Assembly: GCF_003610995.1 (NCBI RefSeq)
Contig: NZ_CP032543.1
Location: forward strand, 3,410,001-3,474,000
Origin: Streptomyces griseus subsp. griseus
GTDB lineage: Bacteria > Actinomycetota > Actinomycetes > Streptomycetales > Streptomycetaceae
DNA: 64,000 nt
Reading direction: 5' to 3'
The notes under the pieces are model-generated. The model saw only the letters and a program-made list of their open reading frames with translations, was not told where the DNA came from and searched no databases. A program made the translations under genes and the position numbers. Positions 18,740 through 27,630 of this stretch are shown here, piece after piece. Positions within the stretch are counted from its first letter, which is position 1. Each line of letters opens with the position of its first letter.

Positions 18740-19567
18740 TCATGTGCGCCAGTCGAGCGGCACCTGTCTGGCCCGGTCCCACGGGCGTTCCCAGCCCGCG
18801 TAGTGCAGGATCCGGTCGATCACACCGGCCGTGAACCCCCAGACCAGGGCCGATTCGACCAGGAATGCCGGGCCGCTGTGGCCGCTCGGGTGGACGGCCG
18901 TGGCGCGGTTGGCCGGGTCCGTGAGATCCGCTACGGGAACGGTGAAGACCCGGGCCGTCTCGCCCGGATCGACCACCCCGACCGGGCTGGGGGCCCGCCA
19001 CCAGCCGAGGACGGGCGTCACGACGAAGCTGCTGACGGGGATGTAGAGCCGGGGCAGCACGCCGAAGAGCTGGACGCCCCGGGGGTCGAGACCGGTCTCC
19101 TCCTCGGCTTCGCGCAGCGCGGCCCGCAACGGCCCGGTGGTGGCCTGGTCGCCGTCGTCGGGGTCGAGGGAGCCCCCGGGGAAGGACGGCTGGCCGGGGT
19201 GCGAGCGCAGGGTGCCGGCGCGCTCCATCAGCAGCAGCTCGGGGCCGCGCGCCCCTTCGCCGAAGAGGATCAGGACGGCGGACTGTCTGCCCGCCCCGCT
19301 CTCGGGCGGCAGGAAGCGGCTGAGCTGCTGCGGGCGGACGCTGCGGGCGGCCTGGGCCACGGGGTCCAGCCAGGCGGGCAGGCCCGTGGTGGTCACGTCG
19401 ACGGCCGCACGGGTGTCTGCTGCGGGAGTGCCCGCCGCACGGCTGCCCGGTGCCTGGGCGTCTACCGCACGGGTGCCCGGCGCGGGGCCGTCCGTCGCGC
19501 GATCCGGCCCGTGGGTGCCGGCCGCATGGGTGTCCGTCGCGTGTGTGTCTGTATGCGTGTGCGTCAT
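18740..19567 (-). CDS. NUDIX hydrolase, CoA pyrophosphatase-like, with repeat-rich N-terminus
   Basis: A protein of about 275 residues. The NUDIX box reads GGSLDPDDGDQATTG...REAEEETG, a version with an insertion, and it follows a UPF0035-like segment (ERAGTLRSHPGQPSFPGG) typical of CoA/ADP-ribose pyrophosphatases. The first 55 residues are an imperfect Thr/His/Ala/Gly repeat (MTHTHTDTHATDTHAAGTHG) of no known function. GAGGGGGG precedes ATG 19567. An earlier ATG at 19672 overlaps the nth stop (ATGA) and is possible, but its 35 residues have atypical codons. Confidence 0.8.
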   Translation of the reverse strand: MTHTHTDTHATDTHAAGTHGPDRATDGPAPGTRAVDAQAPGSRAAGTPAADTRAAVDVTTTGLPAWLDPVAQAARSVRPQQLSRFLPPESGAGRQSAVLILFGEGARGPELLLMERAGTLRSHPGQPSFPGGSLDPDDGDQATTGPLRAALREAEEETGLDPRGVQLFGVLPRLYIPVSSFVVTPVLGWWRAPSPVGVVDPGETARVFTVPVADLTDPANRATAVHPSGHSGPAFLVESALVWGFTAGVIDRILHYAGWERPWDRARQVPLDWRT

Positions 19568-19668
19568 CGGCACCCCCCTCGTCGCCCTGGTTTCACAACG
19601 TCTGTCGTCGGCCATTTCGTTCCGAGCCATTTCGTGGTTCGTCGGGAGGTGCTCGGTGCGGCGCCCCC

Positions 19669-20502
19669 TCATGCGGCTCCCAGTGCGGGAGCGGGCTTGC
19701 CCGGGAAGTCGGCGGGCGGGCTGAGCCGCTGGCCCGGGTGGCCGCCCATCTCGTACTTCAGCAGCTTCCTGGCCTTCTCCGGATCGGTCTCCCCTTCACC
19801 GTACGAAGGGCAGAGCGGGGCGATGGGGCAGGCGCCGCAGGCCGGTTTCCGGGAGTGGCAGATGCGGCGGCCGTGGAAGATCACCCGGTGCGAGAGCATC
19901 GTCCACTCGCTCTTGGGGAAGATGTCGGCGATCACCGCCTCGACCTTCACCGGGTCCTCCTCGTCCGTCCACTTCCAGCGCCGGACCAGACGGCCGAAGT
20001 GCGTGTCCACGGTGATGCCGGGGACCCCGAAGGCGTTTCCCAGCACCACGTTGGCGGTCTTGCGGCCGACGCCGGGCAGCTTGACCAGGTCCTCCAGGCG
20101 GCCCGGGACCTCGCCGCCGAAGTCGTCCCGCAGGGCGGCGGAGAGGCCCAGGAGCGACTTGGTCTTGGCCCGGAAGAAGCCGGTCGGCCGGATCAGCTCC
20201 TCCATCTCCTCCGGAACGGCCGCCGCCATGTCCTCGGGCGTCGGGTAGGCGGCGAAGAGCGCGGGGGTGGTCTGGTTGACCCTCAGGTCGGTGGTCTGGG
20301 CGGAGAGGACCGTGGCGACGAGCAGCTCGAAGGGGTTACGGAAGTCCAGCTCGGGATGGGCATACGGATAGACCTCGGCGAGCTCCCGGTTGATCCGGCG
20401 GGCGCGGCGGACCAGCGCGAGGTGCGACTCGGCCTTGGGGATCTTCGGCGCCTTGGTCGCTTTGGGCGCCTTGGGTGCCGTTCCGGTCTTCGACGATGTC
20501 AC
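19669..20502 (-). CDS. nth: Endonuclease III (DNA glycosylase/AP lyase)
   Basis: A 277-residue base-excision repair enzyme for oxidised pyrimidines. The helix-hairpin-helix [14 protein letters not shown] carries the catalytic lysine K148, and D166 lies in TVDTHFGR. The [4Fe-4S] loop is C215-x6-C222-x2-C225-x5-C231, fully intact. The Lys/Ala/Pro-rich leader of about 24 residues is an actinobacterial extension. The gene diverges from crp and lies upstream of the NUDIX gene, with a possible shared transcript. Confidence 0.95.
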   Translation of the reverse strand: MTSSKTGTAPKAPKATKAPKIPKAESHLALVRRARRINRELAEVYPYAHPELDFRNPFELLVATVLSAQTTDLRVNQTTPALFAAYPTPEDMAAAVPEEMEELIRPTGFFRAKTKSLLGLSAALRDDFGGEVPGRLEDLVKLPGVGRKTANVVLGNAFGVPGITVDTHFGRLVRRWKWTDEEDPVKVEAVIADIFPKSEWTMLSHRVIFHGRRICHSRKPACGACPIAPLCPSYGEGETDPEKARKLLKYEMGGHPGQRLSPPADFPGKPAPALGAA

Positions 20503-20850
20503 TGCGAGCCTCCTGGCCGTCTCACGGACCGCTTTGCCGGTCCCTCCAGGGAGCCATTTGCGGCACTCTCCGGGCGAACCGGGGAGTGTTCGCCGACAGC
20601 GGAAACACGCTGCTCCGACACCCCATCAGCCCCCTCCGCCCGTGTGCTCCCCGGCATTCTGGACACCCGGCCAGCCTAGAGCCAGCCACTGACAACCGCC
20701 CCGGTCACCGCATATCCACCCCCGATCGGCCCCCTGCCGTAGGGACCGGCACGCCCGTGCGTCAAACTGGTTTGTGATTGATCGCACTGTTTTACCGTCC
20801 GGCATGATGGGGACCACGGTTCCCTGAACAGGCCGACAAGGAGAGAACTC
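20503..20850. other. Divergent nth-crp intergenic region
   Basis: These 348 bp hold no gene I can support. TTTGTGATTGATCGCACTG at about 20769-20787 resembles a CRP-type operator half-site pair (TGTGA...TCGCA), so crp autoregulation is possible. AAGGAGAG at 20839 is the crp ribosome-binding site. Confidence 0.4.
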
Positions 20851-21525
20851 GTGGACGACGTTCTGCGGCGCGCCCCGCTTTTCGCGGCGCTCGATGATGA
20901 GCAGGCCGCGGAGCTCCGCGCCTCGATGAGTGAGGTGACCCTCGCGCGCGGCGACGCGCTCTTCCACGAGGGCGACCAGGGTGACCGCCTTTACGTGGTC
21001 ACCGAGGGCAAGGTGAAGCTCCACCGCACCTCGCCCGACGGGCGCGAGAACATGCTGGCCGTGCTCGGCCCCGGCGAGCTGATCGGTGAGCTCTCGCTCT
21101 TCGACCCCGGCCCGCGTACGGCGACCGCCTCCGCGCTGACCGAGGTCAAGCTGCTCGGCCTCGGCCACGGCGACCTGCAGCCCTGGCTCAACGCCCGGCC
21201 CGAGGTCGCCACCGCGCTGCTGCGCGCGGTCGCCCGGCGGCTGCGCAAGACCAACGACCAGATGTCCGACCTGGTCTTCTCCGATGTGCCGGGCCGGGTC
21301 GCCCGCGCCCTCCTGGATCTGTCGCGCCGCTTCGGCGTCCAGTCGGAGGAGGGCATCCACGTCGTGCACGACCTCACCCAGGAGGAGCTGGCCCAGCTGG
21401 TCGGCGCCTCCCGCGAGACGGTCAACAAGGCCCTCGCGGACTTCGCGGGCCGCGGCTGGCTGCGGCTGGAGGCCCGCGCGGTCATCCTGCTGGACGTGGA
21501 GCGCCTCGCGAAGCGCTCGCGCTGA
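20851..21525 (+). CDS. crp: Crp/Fnr family global regulator Crp
   Basis: A 224-residue regulator. The N-terminal cyclic-nucleotide-binding fold includes GDRLYVVTEGKVKLHR and the phosphate-binding cassette-like GELIGELSLFDPGPRTATA. The C-terminal winged helix has LTQEELAQLVGASRETVNKAL as the recognition region. The S. coelicolor orthologue controls germination, growth and antibiotic production. The start is GTG 20851 with AAGGAGAG upstream. A strong terminator follows. Confidence 0.95.
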   Translation: MDDVLRRAPLFAALDDEQAAELRASMSEVTLARGDALFHEGDQGDRLYVVTEGKVKLHRTSPDGRENMLAVLGPGELIGELSLFDPGPRTATASALTEVKLLGLGHGDLQPWLNARPEVATALLRAVARRLRKTNDQMSDLVFSDVPGRVARALLDLSRRFGVQSEEGIHVVHDLTQEELAQLVGASRETVNKALADFAGRGWLRLEARAVILLDVERLAKRSR

Positions 21526-21553
21526 CCCTTCCCGTGATGTGACCTGCTGGACG

Positions 21554-21603
21554 AAGGGCCCCGCGCCGACCGGATGCGCTCCGGCGGGCGCGGGGCCCTT
21601 TGT
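21554..21603. terminator. Strong bidirectional terminator after crp
   Basis: A perfect 14-bp stem (21554-21567 with 21587-21600) ends in TTT on one strand and begins with AAG, so TT on the other. It lies between convergent crp and the metallo-hydrolase gene. Confidence 0.85.
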
Positions 21604-21616
21604 GTTCACGCGGGCG

Positions 21617-22447
21617 CTAGATGAGCCCGTGTTCCGCGAGGTACTCCAGCTGTGCCCGTACCGACAGCTCGGCGGCCGGCCACAGGGAGCGGTCCACGTC
21701 GGCGTAGACCCGGGCCACCACGTCCGACGGCGTACGGTGACCCGCCTCGACCGCCGTCTCGACCTGGGCCAGCCGGTGCGCGCGGTGGGCCAGATAGAAC
21801 TCCACGGCCCCCTGGGCGTCCTCCAGGACCGGCCCGTGGCCCGGCAGCACCGTGTGCACGCCGTCGTCGACCGTGAGCGAGCGCAGCCGCCTGAGCGAGT
21901 CCAGGTAGTCGCCGAGCCGCCCGTCCGGGTGCGCGACCACGGTCGTACCGCGGCCCAGGATCGTGTCGCCGGTCAGCACCGCCCGGTCGGCGGGCAGATG
22001 GAACGAGAGCGAGTCGGCGGTGTGGCCCGGCGTCGGGACCACCAGCAGCTCCAGGCCGCCGGTGGTGATCGCATCGCCCGCGCCGAGGCCCTCGTCCCCC
22101 AGCCGTAGCGCCGGATCCAGGGCCCGTACCTTCGTCCGCGTCAGCTCGGCGAACCGTCCGGCGCCCTCCGCGTGATCAGGATGCCCGTGTGTCAGCAAAG
22201 TAAGGGCGACGCGACGCCCCGACCGCTCCACCGCGTCGATCACGGCCCTCAGGTGTCCGTCGTCGAGGGGCCCCGGGTCGATGACGACCGCGAGATCGGA
22301 GCCGGGCTCGCCGACGATCCAGGTGTTCGTGCCGTCGAGTGTCATCGCGGACGGGTTCGGCGCGAGGACGTTGACCGTACGGGCGGTCGCGGGCCCGGAG
22401 GCCACGATCCCGCGCGGCTGTCCCGGCAGGGCGGCTGCGTCGCTCAC
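21617..22447 (-). CDS. Metallo-beta-lactamase fold hydrolase (LACTB2-like)
   Basis: A 276-residue MBL-fold protein. The metal motif THGHPDHAEG (HxHxDH) is complete, further ligands are in VVPTPGHTADS and LTGDTILGRGT, and HGP (LPGHGPVLED) supplies the later His. The C-terminal 60 residues form a winged-helix extension as in LACTB2/BLACT_WH proteins, which include nucleases; the substrate here is unknown. It overlaps the upstream NUDIX gene by four bases. Confidence 0.87.
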   Translation of the reverse strand: MSDAAALPGQPRGIVASGPATARTVNVLAPNPSAMTLDGTNTWIVGEPGSDLAVVIDPGPLDDGHLRAVIDAVERSGRRVALTLLTHGHPDHAEGAGRFAELTRTKVRALDPALRLGDEGLGAGDAITTGGLELLVVPTPGHTADSLSFHLPADRAVLTGDTILGRGTTVVAHPDGRLGDYLDSLRRLRSLTVDDGVHTVLPGHGPVLEDAQGAVEFYLAHRAHRLAQVETAVEAGHRTPSDVVARVYADVDRSLWPAAELSVRAQLEYLAEHGLI

Positions 22448-23358
22448 ACCGCACCTCCGCCCTCGCCCGCCGGGGAGCCCTCGCCCGCCGTCGGTACGTG
22501 CTTGGTGAACTCGTCGTGCCCCGGCCAGCTCAGCACCAGCTCATCCCCCTCCAGACGGGCCTGCGCGAGTACGGGAGTCAGGTCCTGGACGTCCGCCGCC
22601 CCCAGCGCCTCGGCGGCCGTCCTGAACGGCGTCAGGGCCCGCAGCGTCGACACGGTGGGCGGCATCATCAGCAGCTCGCCCAGGTCGTAGCGGCGGGCCG
22701 CCTCCGCCGGGGCGATCCACACCGTACGGTCCGCCTCCGTGGAGACGGCCCGGGTGCGTTGCCCTTGAGGGAGTGCGGCGACGAAGAACCAGGTGTCGTA
22801 CCGCCTCGGTTCGAACTCCGGGGTGATCCAGCGCGCCCAGGCGCCCAGCAGGTCCGAGCGGAGCAGCAGCCCACGCCGGTCAAGGAACTCCGCGAAGGAC
22901 AGGTCGCGGGCGACCAGTGCCTCCCGGTCGGCCTCCCACCCGGCCCCGGTCGTATCGCTGACCACGGTGCCGGCGGTCTCCCCGGCGAGCAGGACGCCCG
23001 ACTCCTCGAAGGTCTCGCGCACCGCCGCACAGACGACGGCCTGCGCCTCGGTGACGCTCGCCACCCCGAGCCGGGCGGCCCAGTGCTCCAGGGAGGGCCC
23101 GGCCCACCCGATCAGCCGGTCGTCGTCGCGCGGATCGACTCCGCCACCCGGATAGGCGTACGCGCCTCCGGCGAATGCCATGGACGTCCGCCGGCGCAGC
23201 ATGTGCACCACGGGACCGGGCGTCGGGGCCTCGGGCCCCGGATCGCGGAGCAGCATCACGGTGGCCGCCCGGCGGGGTGTCACGGCCGTCAGCTCACCGG
23301 CGGCGAGCGCCCGGATCCGGTCGGGCCATTCCGGGGGGTACCACTGACCTTGGGACAT
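22444..23358 (-). CDS. NUDIX hydrolase (NUDT19-like)
   Basis: A 304-residue protein. RRAATVMLLRD opens the NUDIX fold; the box runs from GGAYAYPGGGVDPRD to AVRETFEESGVLL, with a long insertion between the glycine and REXXEE parts as in NUDT7/NUDT19 CoA-type diphosphatases. The rest is alpha/beta with no membrane segment. Its stop overlaps the MBL-fold start (ATGA), so the two are co-translated. Confidence 0.83.
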   Translation of the reverse strand: MSQGQWYPPEWPDRIRALAAGELTAVTPRRAATVMLLRDPGPEAPTPGPVVHMLRRRTSMAFAGGAYAYPGGGVDPRDDDRLIGWAGPSLEHWAARLGVASVTEAQAVVCAAVRETFEESGVLLAGETAGTVVSDTTGAGWEADREALVARDLSFAEFLDRRGLLLRSDLLGAWARWITPEFEPRRYDTWFFVAALPQGQRTRAVSTEADRTVWIAPAEAARRYDLGELLMMPPTVSTLRALTPFRTAAEALGAADVQDLTPVLAQARLEGDELVLSWPGHDEFTKHVPTAGEGSPAGEGGGAV

Positions 23359-23532
23359 GGCCGGAGGCTATCCGGAACCGCGCCGATGTTCGAGAGGCTC
23401 CGTGATCACCACAGCTCCCCGACATGCCCCGTACACACCCGCTCCCGCCCGCCACACACACGATCCCGCCCGGTCGCGGGGACCGGACGGGATCGGGAGG
23501 GACATCGGGGAATGGCCGGTACGGCGTACGGC

Positions 23533-24003
23533 TCAGGCGTCGACGAGCTCGACCTGGACCTCGACCTCGACCGGGGCGTCCAGCGGCAACACGGCGACGC
23601 CCACGGCGCTGCGTGCGTGCACCCCCTTGTCGCCCAGGACCGCGCCCAGCAGCTCGCTCGCACCGTTGATCACGGCGGGCTGCCCGGTGAAGTCGGAGGC
23701 CGAGGCGACGAAGCCCACGACCTTCACGACGCGCTTGATCCGGTCCAGGTCACCGGCGACCGACTTCACGGCGGCCAGGGCGTTGAGCGCGCAGGTCCTG
23801 GCGAGCTCCTTCGCCTCGTCCGGCGTCACCTCGGCGCCGACCTTGCCGGTGACGGCGAGCTTGCCGTCCACCATCGGCAGCTGGCCCGAGGTGTACACGT
23901 ACACCCCGGACTGCACGGCCGGCTGGTACGAGGCCAGCGGCGGCACGACGGCGGGCAGGGTCAGGCCGAGCTCGGCGAGCTGAGCCTCGACGGCGCCCGC
24001 CAC
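23533..24003 (-). CDS. RidA family enamine/imine deaminase
   Basis: A 157-residue YjgF/RidA-type protein starting MAGAVEAQLAELG. Visible family segments are YTSGQLPMVDG, ALNALAAVKSVAGDLDRI and the end PLDAPVEVEVQVELV. RidA enzymes clear reactive 2-aminoacrylate; the Arg equivalent of the catalytic residue is in GVHARSAVGVAVLP. The GTG at 24003 shares one base with the stop of the preceding DUF4177 gene, so it is translationally coupled. The open frame upstream of this GTG is just antisense or out-of-frame extension. Confidence 0.87.
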   Translation of the reverse strand: MAGAVEAQLAELGLTLPAVVPPLASYQPAVQSGVYVYTSGQLPMVDGKLAVTGKVGAEVTPDEAKELARTCALNALAAVKSVAGDLDRIKRVVKVVGFVASASDFTGQPAVINGASELLGAVLGDKGVHARSAVGVAVLPLDAPVEVEVQVELVDA

Positions 24004-24161
24004 TACGCCTTCTCCCGCTTCAGGTAGGCCACGAGCTGCTCGGGGTTGTTCGGGCCGGGAACGACCTGGACCAGCTCCCAGCCGTCCTCGCCCCAGGTGT
24101 CCAGAATCTGCTTGGTCGCGTGCACGAGAAGGGGCACGGTCGCGTATTCCCACTTGGTCAT
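24003..24161 (-). CDS. DUF4177 small protein
   Basis: A 52-residue protein, MTKWEYATVPLL through to AYLKREKA. The KWEYATVPL start and the WGEDGWELVQVVPG core are diagnostic of DUF4177, a small beta-rich family of unknown function. Start and stop fit tightly between the divergent ArsA promoter region and ridA. The upstream gap to arsA1 is only 72 bp. Confidence 0.85.
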   Translation of the reverse strand: MTKWEYATVPLLVHATKQILDTWGEDGWELVQVVPGPNNPEQLVAYLKREKA

Positions 24162-24233
24162 GGGCCTGACTGTAACGCCTGGCACGTACGGTCCCGTGCG
24201 TAGCCCGGGGCCGGACTGGTTAGGCTCGAATAC

Positions 24234-25208
24234 GTGAGCAGGTTCCAGGTCGTCAGCGGCAAGGGCGGTACCGGTAAGACCACGGTCGCCGCCGCCCTCG
24301 CGCTCGCCCTCGCGACCGAGGGCAGGCGCACCCTCCTCGTCGAGGTCGAGGGCAGACAGGGCATCGCGCAGCTCTTCGGTGCCGACTCGTTGCCCTATGA
24401 GGAGCGGAGAATCGCCGTCGCGCCGGGCGGCGGCGAGGTGCACGCGCTGGCGATCGACGCCGAGCAGGCGCTCCTCGACTACCTCCAGATGTTCTACAAG
24501 CTCGGTGGCGCCGGCCGGGCGCTCAAGAAGCTCGGCGCGATCGACTTCGCCACCACCATCGCGCCCGGGGTCCGGGACGTCCTGCTGACCGGCAAGGCGT
24601 GCGAAGCCGTACGCCGCAAGGACAAGCAGGGCCGGTTCGTCTACGACTACGTGATCATGGACGCCCCGCCGACCGGCCGGGTCACGCGCTTCCTGAACGT
24701 CAACGACGAGGTGGCGGGGCTGGCCAGGATCGGCCCGATACACAACCAGGCGCAGGCCGTGATGCGGCTCCTGAAGTCCCCGCAGACCGCGGTCCACCTG
24801 GTGACCCTCCTGGAGGAGATGCCGGTCCAGGAGACCGCCGACGGCATCGCCGAACTGCGCGCCGCCGACCTGCCCGTGGGCCGTGTCATCGTCAACATGG
24901 TGCGCCCGCACCTGGTCGACGAGGAGACCCTGCGCACCGCCGCCACCGGCCGCCGCAAGGAGATCGCCAAGACGCTGACCCGCGCCGGGGTGACCGGCTC
25001 CGCCGCCCTCGTACGGCCTCTGATCGCGCAGGCCGCGGAACACGCCCAGCGGGTCGGCCTGGAGCGTGAGCAGCGCGCCGTGCTGGCCGGGCTCGGCCTG
25101 CCGACGGCCGAGCTGCCGCTGATCGGCGACGGGGTGGACCCGGCCGCGCTGCTCGACCTGGCCACGGAGCTCCGTAAACAGGGCGTAGGGGAAGAGGCGG
25201 ACGCATGA
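24234..25208 (+). CDS. ArsA/Get3-type ATPase, first of a pair
   Basis: A 324-residue P-loop ATPase. VSGKGGTGKTTVAAA is the deviant Walker A with signature lysine, and YVIMDAPPTGRVTRFL is the switch region. Actinobacteria carry two adjacent arsA-like genes upstream of wblA that are not tied to arsenic; their clients are unknown. The stop overlaps the second gene's ATG (ATGA). Confidence 0.85.
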   Translation: MSRFQVVSGKGGTGKTTVAAALALALATEGRRTLLVEVEGRQGIAQLFGADSLPYEERRIAVAPGGGEVHALAIDAEQALLDYLQMFYKLGGAGRALKKLGAIDFATTIAPGVRDVLLTGKACEAVRRKDKQGRFVYDYVIMDAPPTGRVTRFLNVNDEVAGLARIGPIHNQAQAVMRLLKSPQTAVHLVTLLEEMPVQETADGIAELRAADLPVGRVIVNMVRPHLVDEETLRTAATGRRKEIAKTLTRAGVTGSAALVRPLIAQAAEHAQRVGLEREQRAVLAGLGLPTAELPLIGDGVDPAALLDLATELRKQGVGEEADA

Positions 25209-26595
25209 CGCAGGCCACGGACACCCCGGAGCAGGCCCCGGGCTGGACACCGACGCACTGCTGGACGACCCGGGCATCCGGATCATCGTCTGCTGCGGCT
25301 CCGGCGGCGTCGGCAAGACCACCACGGCCGCCGCTCTGGGCGTACGGGCGGCCGAGCGCGGCCGGAAGGTCGTCGTCCTCACCATCGACCCGGCCCGCCG
25401 GCTCGCGCAGTCCATGGGCATCGACCAGCTGGACAACGTCCCGCGCCGGGTCGAGGACATCGCGGGCGAGGGCGAACTGCACGCCATGATGCTGGACATG
25501 AAGCGCACCTTCGACGAGACCGTGGAGGCGCACGCGGACGCCGAGAGGGCCCGCGCGATCCTGGAGAACCCCTTCTACCAGTCCCTGTCGGCCGGGTTCG
25601 CCGGTACGCAGGAGTACATGGCGATGGAGAAGCTCGGGCAGCTGCGGGCGCGCGACGAGTGGGACCTGATCGTCGTCGACACCCCGCCCTCGCGCTCCGC
25701 ACTGGACTTCCTGGACGCGCCGAAGCGGCTCGGCTCGTTCCTGGACGGGAAGTTCATCCGGCTGCTGATGGCGCCCGCGAAGGTGGGCGGCCGGGCCGGG
25801 ATGAAGTTCCTCAATGTCGGTATGTCGATGATGACCGGGACGCTGGGCAAGCTCCTCGGCGGCCAGTTCCTCCGGGACGTGCAGACGTTCGTCGCCGCGA
25901 TGGACACCATGTTCGGCGGCTTCCGCAGCCGCGCGGACGCCACGTACAAGCTGCTCCAGGCCCCCGGTACGGCCTTCCTCGTGGTCGCGACGCCGGAGCG
26001 GGACGCACTGCGCGAGGCCGCGTACTTCGTGGAGCGGCTGGCGGCGGAGGACATGCCGCTGGCCGGTCTCGTCCTCAACCGGGCGCACGGCAGCGAGGCC
26101 GCCCGGCTCTCCGCCGAGCAGGCGCTGGCCGCCGCAGAAAATCTTGACGCCGCCCGCATTGTGGATCAGACGGCCGGGAAGGCTGGCCTTGGTGACCGGG
26201 AGGCCCCCGACCCGGCGGTCACCCGCCCCGAAGCCGCCGCGCCGCCGCTCTCCCCCGAGCCCGGGCACGGCAACGAGCACAGGACCACCGGAGAACACGA
26301 CCACAGCCACGAGGACACGCACGAGCCGCATGCGAAGAACACGACGGACGAAACCGCCGAAACCCCTGCGGACATCGACGAACTGACGGCGGATCTGCTG
26401 CGCCTGCACGCCGAACGTATGCAGGTCGTCGCGCGTGAACAGCACACACGCGACCGCTTCACCGAGCTGCACCCCGAGGTCCTGGTGACCGCGGTGGCCG
26501 CTCTGCCCGGCGATGTGCACGACCTGGACGGCCTGCGAGCCATCGGCGACCGCCTGGCGTCCGGTTCCGACCCGGCTCCGGCCGGAGCTGCGTAG
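25205..26595 (+). pseudogene. Second ArsA/Get3-type ATPase, single-base frameshift near codon 13
   Basis: ATG 25205 overlaps the stop of the first ArsA gene, but its frame fails after about 13 codons. The neighbouring frame from 25243 encodes LDTDALLDDPGIRIIVCCGS, a P-loop GGVGKTTTAAALG, and continues without break to 26595. One extra G or C near 25236-25242 joins them into a protein of about 463 residues. No alternative start codon exists in the second frame before the P-loop; starting at ATG 25414 would lose it. A His/Glu/Thr-rich linker (about residues 355-390) precedes a helical C-terminus. I judge the frameshift a probable sequencing error. Confidence 0.75.
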
Positions 26596-26640
26596 CCCCC
26601 ACAGCTCCCCGCCCGAGCGACCCGGCCTGCCTCAGGGGCG

Positions 26641-26991
26641 CTACCCCGCAGCGGCGTACGTCTCGTGCAGTTCGTCGTCCTCCAGCCCGATCACCGCGGG
26701 CAGCATGCCGGTGGACCGCTCGTACTCACTGCGTGCGGTCTCCAGCAGGCGGCGCCAGGACGTGACGGTGGGCCGGCGGCGCAGCAGTGCGCGGCGCTCC
26801 CGCTCCGTCATTCCGCCCCACACGCCGAACTCGACGCGATTGTCCAGCGCGTCGGCCAGGCACTCGGTCCGCACCGGGCATCCGGTGCACACCGCCTTGG
26901 CCCTGTTCTGCGCTGCCCCTTGTACGAACAGTTCATCCGGATCGGTAGTGCGGCAGGCTGCCTGCGCACTCCAGTCGGTTACCCAGCCCAT
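26641..26991 (-). CDS. wblA: WhiB-family regulator WblA
   Basis: A protein of about 116 residues with the four iron-sulfur cysteines C13, C35, C38 and C44, the GVWGG turn and a basic tail region (ERRALLRRRPT). The sequence is that of WblA, which in Streptomyces lowers antibiotic production and promotes sporulation stages. I place the start at ATG 26991 (MGWVTDW), after GGGAGAGG. Starts at 27042 (ATG) or 27048 (GTG) would add 17-19 residues with poorer codon use. It converges with the arsA pair. Confidence 0.9.
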   Translation of the reverse strand: MGWVTDWSAQAACRTTDPDELFVQGAAQNRAKAVCTGCPVRTECLADALDNRVEFGVWGGMTERERRALLRRRPTVTSWRRLLETARSEYERSTGMLPAVIGLEDDELHETYAAAG

Positions 26992-27630
26992 GCCGGCGCC
27001 GTCCTCTCCCGAATCGAGGCTCCCCCACGGCGGTAGCGGCATATTCACCGCTGCCAGTTGAGGACGTTACGGAAGGTGGGGACAGCACAACACCCCCTTC
27101 GGGCCCAATCTTGAATGGTCCGAACGGACTATGCGTATGCGGCAGATCACCCAGGGAGTGAGGGGAAGACATGCGCGACTAACTCCGCGAAAACGGGACA
27201 GTACACCCGAATGGCAATGGACGTTCAGTGACACACGGGGCGATTTCGGGGGCGCCGTGTGTGCGGTTCACCTGTGCGTCGGCCGGGAGAAGAATGACCA
27301 GAAGAGGTGCATGGGGCGGCAGGGGGGTTGATACGGAACCGGACTGCTGTGACAGTTGAGAGCAGCTTAGGCCAAGGCCTGCACGCCTGTCCGGCGAATG
27401 AGAAGGTAGGCGCCTGACGTGCGCCTGTCGGCCTGTGCGCCCACGTTTTCCCGACCAGCGGCCCGTAAGGCCGCCGTCCCAGGCGTGCCGCCTTCCGCCC
27501 CGGCCCCGGTCCGCGATCACACCCCCGCTCCGGCCCGCGCCCTCACCCGGATGTCACGGTCTGGTACTCGAACGCTCCGAGAGGCCCCTGCTCCTACAGA
27601 ACGCTCATAACTACGGATTAGGCTGCCCTC
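26992..27630. other. Long divergent region upstream of wblA and the PBP gene
   Basis: I see no supported gene in these 639 bp. The stretch 27050-27360 is visibly richer in A and T than its flanks, as expected for the promoter and leader of wblA, which has a long upstream region in Streptomyces. No terminator or riboswitch could be recognised. Confidence 0.45.

Noticed and set aside
24234..25208. Arsenic resistance (ArsA) reading of the ATPase pair
   Set aside because: No arsB, arsC or arsR is nearby and the pair is conserved next to wblA, so an arsenic role is not supported.
24892..26520. A 542-codon minus-strand frame opposite the ArsA genes
   Set aside because: It spans the arsA1-arsA2 junction antisense and has no recognisable domain.
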